DNA of 64,000 nucleotides from Chionis minor (lineage: Eukaryota > Chordata > Aves > Charadriiformes > Chionididae), in contig VZSF01001388.1 of the NCBI GenBank assembly GCA_013398295.1, positions 85,737 to 149,736 on the forward strand, given 5' to 3'. Below the pieces are notes generated by a model. It saw only the letters and a program-made list of their open reading frames with translations, was not told the DNA's origin and searched no databases. The position numbers and the translations under genes are program-made. Shown here piece by piece: positions 59,742 to 64,000 of this stretch. How positions within the stretch are numbered: the first letter of the stretch is position 1; each line of letters opens with the position of its first letter.

Positions 59742-60781
59742 TGTTCTGCTTTAATTGGATATGAAATATTGCATAACATACTCTGAAATGCACTGTTTGT
59801 TTTTGTTAATCAAAATTCACTAGTAGTAAACTCAGTACTTTCATTCTTTGTCCTATTTTTTTTTTCTCCCTTCTTTTGGAGTTACTGTCGCCTTACAGTA
59901 AAAGGGATTAGGAAGAGGATTTATTTTCAGGGATTTTCTGTCTGACTTCCTCCTCTACCATGGGAAACAAGGGCATATTTCTTAGTGTTTTAATGTGGCT
60001 TTGTTCCCAACCTGTGCAAGCTAAAAGGTGACATGGGAACATCCATGAAATCCCTTCCGCACTGGATTGGGTCCCTCGATGAGGACAGCTCTCCTTTCTC
60101 ACCTCTTCAACTGCTGTCCAGTGCAACTTTAGAAGCATCCAGCTGAATGCTACAGGTCCTCGCTGTATTCCCTTTTCCGGGAAAAATTCCTGGAGAGGGA
60201 AGGTGAGGGATGCTGGAATAAACCCTCTTCAATACAGTCCGTGCAGCCCTGTGAAGGTACAAATGGTGCCAAGAAAATACCTCTTTTTATTTCCATACAT
60301 GGGAGATGAAATTTAGATATAAGAGTATTCCTAATGCAATATTTTGGGGATATAATTGCAGTCTTGTCCCTCAGCAGTTTGATATTTTTTTTCCCCGGCT
60401 TATAAAGTGCATAAATACCGAAAAGTGGATTAACAAAATTCTGCAATGTTAATAAGAAATTTTTGTTGGGGTGGTGGTATTTTTTTCTTTCAGAAGAATG
60501 GTTAGCGAATGGGTTAACCCACTTCTCGGCTAAGAAACCTTGAACAGTTCAATTCTGTCTAACTCTGTTTCTTTTTCTTCCACCTCTTCTTTGCCAATTT
60601 AATCTTCTGGTCATCATCTTTCTCACTAAAATATGCAGCATAGTGGGGCCATTACATCAGGCAGGACCCTTTGGGTGTTCTGCTATAATATATACAGGGA
60701 TGTTTTAAAATAAACAAACCTCTGCTTTGATTCACTGTTTGCTGTATAAACTTACTAAATTGGGTTTTCCATCCTGGACAG

Positions 60782-60903
60782 ATGGGTTCCATAGCTTTTC
60801 CCCCTCTAACCTATATGATGAAGAGGATGTGGAGATCGGTCCAGAAGAATTCTCTTTTTTCCAAGAAGACCTTGTGGCAGAACAGTTGACGTACATGGAT
60901 GCA
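60782..60903 (+). CDS. RGL1: RGL1 coding exon 6 (residues 204-244, linker and CDC25 start)
   Basis: The first two bases complete Asp204; the exon then encodes GFHSFSPSNLYDEEDVEIGP, EEFSFFQEDL and VAEQLTYMDA. The first half is an acidic linker that differs from the mammalian linker I know, while VAEQLTYMDA is the conserved entry to the CDC25 (RasGEF) catalytic domain. The acceptor is GGACAG|AT and the donor is GCA|GTACGT, a good U2 site. The frame is in phase 0 with the exon at 61551. Confidence 0.95.
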
Positions 60904-61550
60904 GTACGTAGAGTAAAAGTACTACTTGAAATGCTAGGGGAAGTAGTGCTGGGCTTCTAAAAATCTCCTTTAAAGTTATGTCAATATAAGTACAGTGTTC
61001 CAGAACAGGTCTTTTGTTGTTGGGACACAGAACACAGCTCTGCTTGGTTATCCAAACTTGCTTCATTCACTGGGCTTTTTACTTCAGCCATTCTGAAGGT
61101 TTGTTTTTGTTTGTTTGTCTTTTTAAGTGTTAATGTATACTGTATAGCCTTTTTTGCAAAGTTTAGTATTTGACACCTGAGAAACAGCACATTTAGACTA
61201 TATTGTTATCCGGCCTAAAGATGTATAGGCACTCTTAACTGTAGTGCTCTGATTTGGTTTGTCTGCAACAATCTCCTTCAAAATATCTATATAAAAAATG
61301 TCGCCCTTGGCTATGCAACTGATATAAAGGTGTCTCTTATTTTCCCAGGACTGTTTAGCTGAGAATTGTTTAAGGGCATCAAGACTATAAAGATTATGCC
61401 AAAGTGTATATTTTAAACTAAGAGAAATATGTACATTTTAATACCATATTAGATTTAGATCAAATTTGTACTATAAACATGCATTTCTTCTTGTGGACAA
61501 TAGATATCTAGGAGAATCCTGCTGACTTACACACCTCTATTTCACTCTAG
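60904..61550 (+). other. RGL1: RGL1 intron 6 (647 bp)
   Basis: A short AT-rich intron runs from GTACGT to the acceptor TTTCACTCTAG. No repeat or RNA gene is visible. Confidence 0.85.
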
Positions 61551-61766
61551 AAACTCTTCAAGAAAGTTGTGCCTTACCACTGTCTGGGATGCATCTGGTC
61601 TCGAAGATATAAGAAAGAAAACAAGAACCTGGCACCTACCATCAGAGCCACCATCTCTCAGTTCAATGCAGTTACCAAATGCGTTGTCAGCACTATCCTG
61701 ATGAGCAAAGAACTCAAAACACAGCAAAGAGCCAAGATCATTGAGAAGTGGATTCATATTGCACAT
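61551..61766 (+). CDS. RGL1: RGL1 coding exon 7 (residues 245-316, CDC25 domain)
   Basis: Seventy-two in-phase codons encode KLFKKVVPYHCLGCIWSRR, LAPTIRATISQFNAVTKCVV, STILMSKELKTQQRAKIIEK and WIHIAH. This is the first part of the CDC25 homology domain, which opens the nucleotide site of RalA/RalB. The acceptor is CACTCTAG|AAA and the donor CAT|GTAAAG. A few residues differ from the mammalian sequence I recall: Lys245 for Gln, Tyr for Asp in SRRYKK, and MS for GG before KELK. The catalytic core continues in exons beyond this window. Confidence 0.96.
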
Positions 61767-64000
61767 GTAAAGCATTTATTCTAGACTGTTTAATGTTTTT
61801 TTGTGCGGGTGCCTTGGAGTGAGGGAGTTGGGAGGGGAGAAAGGGGTTGTATGTGTTGGTCCCAGGCCAGTGAACATCTTAGCTCTAATTCTTTCTATTT
61901 TTGACTGACTTTCTTTGAAATAGCAGATTTAAGTATGTTGCCCTTCCTCTCTTTAGTTCGTTCCCCACCGTGGAAACAGGGTCAATGCTTGCCTCTTCAC
62001 CAGGTTGGGAGGGCTAGTTAATGAGTGAGCAGACACTACGTCTTGCAGATGGGGTTGATAATGTAACATTTATGGTAAGATAGATATAAATTCAGCCAGT
62101 TCATTTTCCTAGGAAGAAAATACAGCTTATATCAGTGAAAGAAGTGAAGTGGTGGTTGATATTATCCAAAGGTTAGACTTGTTTCCAGAGGAAAGTTTAA
62201 CAAGAATGGAGTAGATCTGGCAGTGGTGCAGGCAGCAGCCACAGTCAGAATAAGCTTTGTGCTTAGCTGCCTTTGGCCGTTCGTGTTCAGTCAGTGAGCA
62301 TCATGCTCCCTCTCCTGCATCTATGAACACCATGAGAGTTGAAATCAGATATGGTGGAAGACAGCACAACTATTTGTGTTTTCATACATTTATATATATT
62401 TGTATGTATATACGAAAGGAAAGGAAATACAAGGTTTTAAGTAAGTGCAGACAAAGCTAATCTACTTCTAGGAAGGAGTAGCCTCTAACATGGAAAAAAT
62501 TAAACTATCCTTTCTACTCTTGTTTTGAAAAATTCTTGAGGCTGAAAAGTCTTTTGCCTGAGTTATTCACGGTTTACATTAGGTACACAAAGCAGCTGGT
62601 TTGGAGGGGGTGAGAGGTGCAAGCAGCGACGAGAAAAAATAAGCAAAGTTACCAGTCTCCTCATCTGGTACAAGATGGTACCAGTCTCTTCATCTTCTTA
62701 CCTTTCTGCTTCATCATTGTCCCGCATGTTTGTTTAATGCTTTTTTACTCTTTGCTTCAATTCCTTTGTCATGTAGTACATCCGGTGTTTCTTAATCTTT
62801 GCATGTAAGGGTTTTGCGTGCCTTCTTTACATAAGTCTAGTTTGCTAATTTCTTAGATTTTATCTTTAATATTTTACTGTAATCTTTTTAACTCCCCTTC
62901 AGAGCACTAGGCAGCTGGCACTAAACTATATCTCTCTTTTGAAGAGAACATTAAAGCACTCTCATATGGATGTGTGTTGACTTTTGGTTTAAGAACCACA
63001 TGGATTCTTTCTGGGCTATACAAAATAAGCAGTCATAAAAAGCTCAAGCCAAACAAAGGCTTTCCAACCTTGACAATGCACTTCTATGCTTCCAGAGGCA
63101 GTATTGTTAGTCCTGGCACCTAAGCTCCAGCAACTGCATGGTTCAGGAAACTGGTATGGGGAAAGAGTCTTTCACCTCTCTTGGCACTTACGTCGACTCA
63201 TTTTTGTTATCATCTGATGGCTGCTTTATAGCCCATGTGAACAGATTAGGAAGTTTGATGCCTATTTTCTGTGTGCAGATCTTTAAGTTGCAGAGGTTAC
63301 TAGCTGAAGGGGCCCTTACAGGGCAGACTGTTCTGCAGTCTGAGCGAGCAAGTACAAAGCAACTTCCCGCTCATCGTGGGTCAGCAGGAAGGTCTGAGGA
63401 AGCCTGTACAGGCAGCACGCTCATCATACTTGTTTTGTGGATGGAGAACTTTGTTCTCCACCTCTGTTGATTCACTGCTTCTCCCTTACTTAATTCATAC
63501 ACATAATTAAATACTTCAGTCTTAATTAAGCACATGAAAAATGCATGTGCATGGTCTACAAAATAATTGCACGTGTAGAGCAGGTAGTTTTATATATACT
63601 TAGCTGCCCACTTCTGAAGAAAATCACTTGCTTTGTGCATGCAAATGAGTATTTTGAATAGTTAGATGTCTGAATTAGAAAACAATCCAGTCATTAAAGT
63701 GCAGTTATTCACTGACAGCTAACTCTGTAACTTAGTATCATGGAGTTCCATGCTTGTTATCTGTTTGTGACTTTTGGATCCAGTTTCTTGGTTTACAAGA
63801 TAAACCGAATACTTTTTCTAACTGCCAACCCTCTCTGCTCCACCTAGATCTAAGGTTCCTGAGCCAGCACAGCCAATTTCGCTCACACAATATGTTCTTT
63901 AAAAATAAAGAGTGAAAATGAAATCATTAATATCCTGTTATGCTTAATCAAAGTTGCTTCTGCACAGGATTCTTTCTGGTTTTCCACTTGTGAAGGACAG
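61767..64000 (+). other. RGL1: RGL1 intron 7 (partial)
   Basis: The intron begins at donor GTAAAG and runs off the window. The next family block expected (CDC25 continuation after WIHIAH, starting with a Cys-Arg-Leu-Leu type stretch) is not found in any frame up to 64000. The last bases end in ACAG after a weak pyrimidine stretch and could be an acceptor, but the following base is not in view. No other feature is seen; the 110-codon frame at 63138-63470 shows no resemblance to a known family. Confidence 0.8.

Larger units (their letters stand above)
57425..60781 (+). other. RGL1: RGL1 intron 5 (3.4 kb)
   Basis: The intron has donor GTAAGC and acceptor CATCCTGGACAG. It contains a C-rich patch near 57825-57845, a 17-bp tandem duplication at 59591-59624 and a CR1 3'-end scrap at 59683-59741. 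There is no gene content that I can support. Confidence 0.8.

Noticed and set aside
1..64000. APOBEC4, a gene I recall lying near or within RGL1 in mammals
   Set aside because: No long single-exon deaminase frame with the expected motifs was seen on either strand; if present in this species it lies outside the window.
63960..64000. Acceptor of RGL1 exon 8 at the window edge (ends ACAG)
   Set aside because: The pyrimidine tract is weak and the exon itself is not in view.

Overview
The window looks like avian nuclear genomic DNA. Two things point to a bird: a nearly full-length CR1 LINE plus two typical CR1 3'-end fragments, and a vertebrate gene with long AT-rich introns behind a GC-rich, TATA-less CpG-island promoter. 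Species cannot be decided from the sequence. Most of the short open frames are chance frames in introns.

The only cellular gene I can support is the 5' half of RGL1 (Ral guanine nucleotide dissociation stimulator-like 1) on the + strand. Seven coding exons were found by matching peptide blocks to the family and joining them at GT/AG sites with consistent phase: 562-588, 1546-1656, 30252-30460, 41347-41424, 57240-57424, 60782-60903 and 61551-61766. Together they encode residues 1-316: the short MKLLWRAKM-type N-terminus, the RasGEF N-terminal (REM) domain (about 65-200), an acidic linker, and the first part of the CDC25 catalytic domain (from about 235). The rest of the CDC25 domain and the C-terminal Ras-association domain must lie beyond 64000.

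Layout: 1-561 is the CpG island and 5' UTR. 589-1545 is intron 1. 1657-30251 is a 28.6 kb intron 2 with no recognisable gene, but with an unexplained 155-codon ORF, a purine-rich block, an A/C-rich block, low-complexity G/T tracts and a strong short hairpin. 30461-41346 is intron 3, with one CR1 3' fragment. 41425-57239 is intron 4, with a 180-bp direct duplication 2.1 kb apart, an assembly gap and a roughly 3 kb CR1 LINE in sense orientation. Introns 5, 6 and 7 (partial) are ordinary apart from a CR1 scrap and a small tandem repeat.

I found no tRNA, rRNA, CRISPR array, operon or new multi-gene system. The most interesting leftovers are the intronic direct duplication, the orphan ORF at 9808-10275, and the internally deleted CR1 whose ORF2 frame is still largely open.
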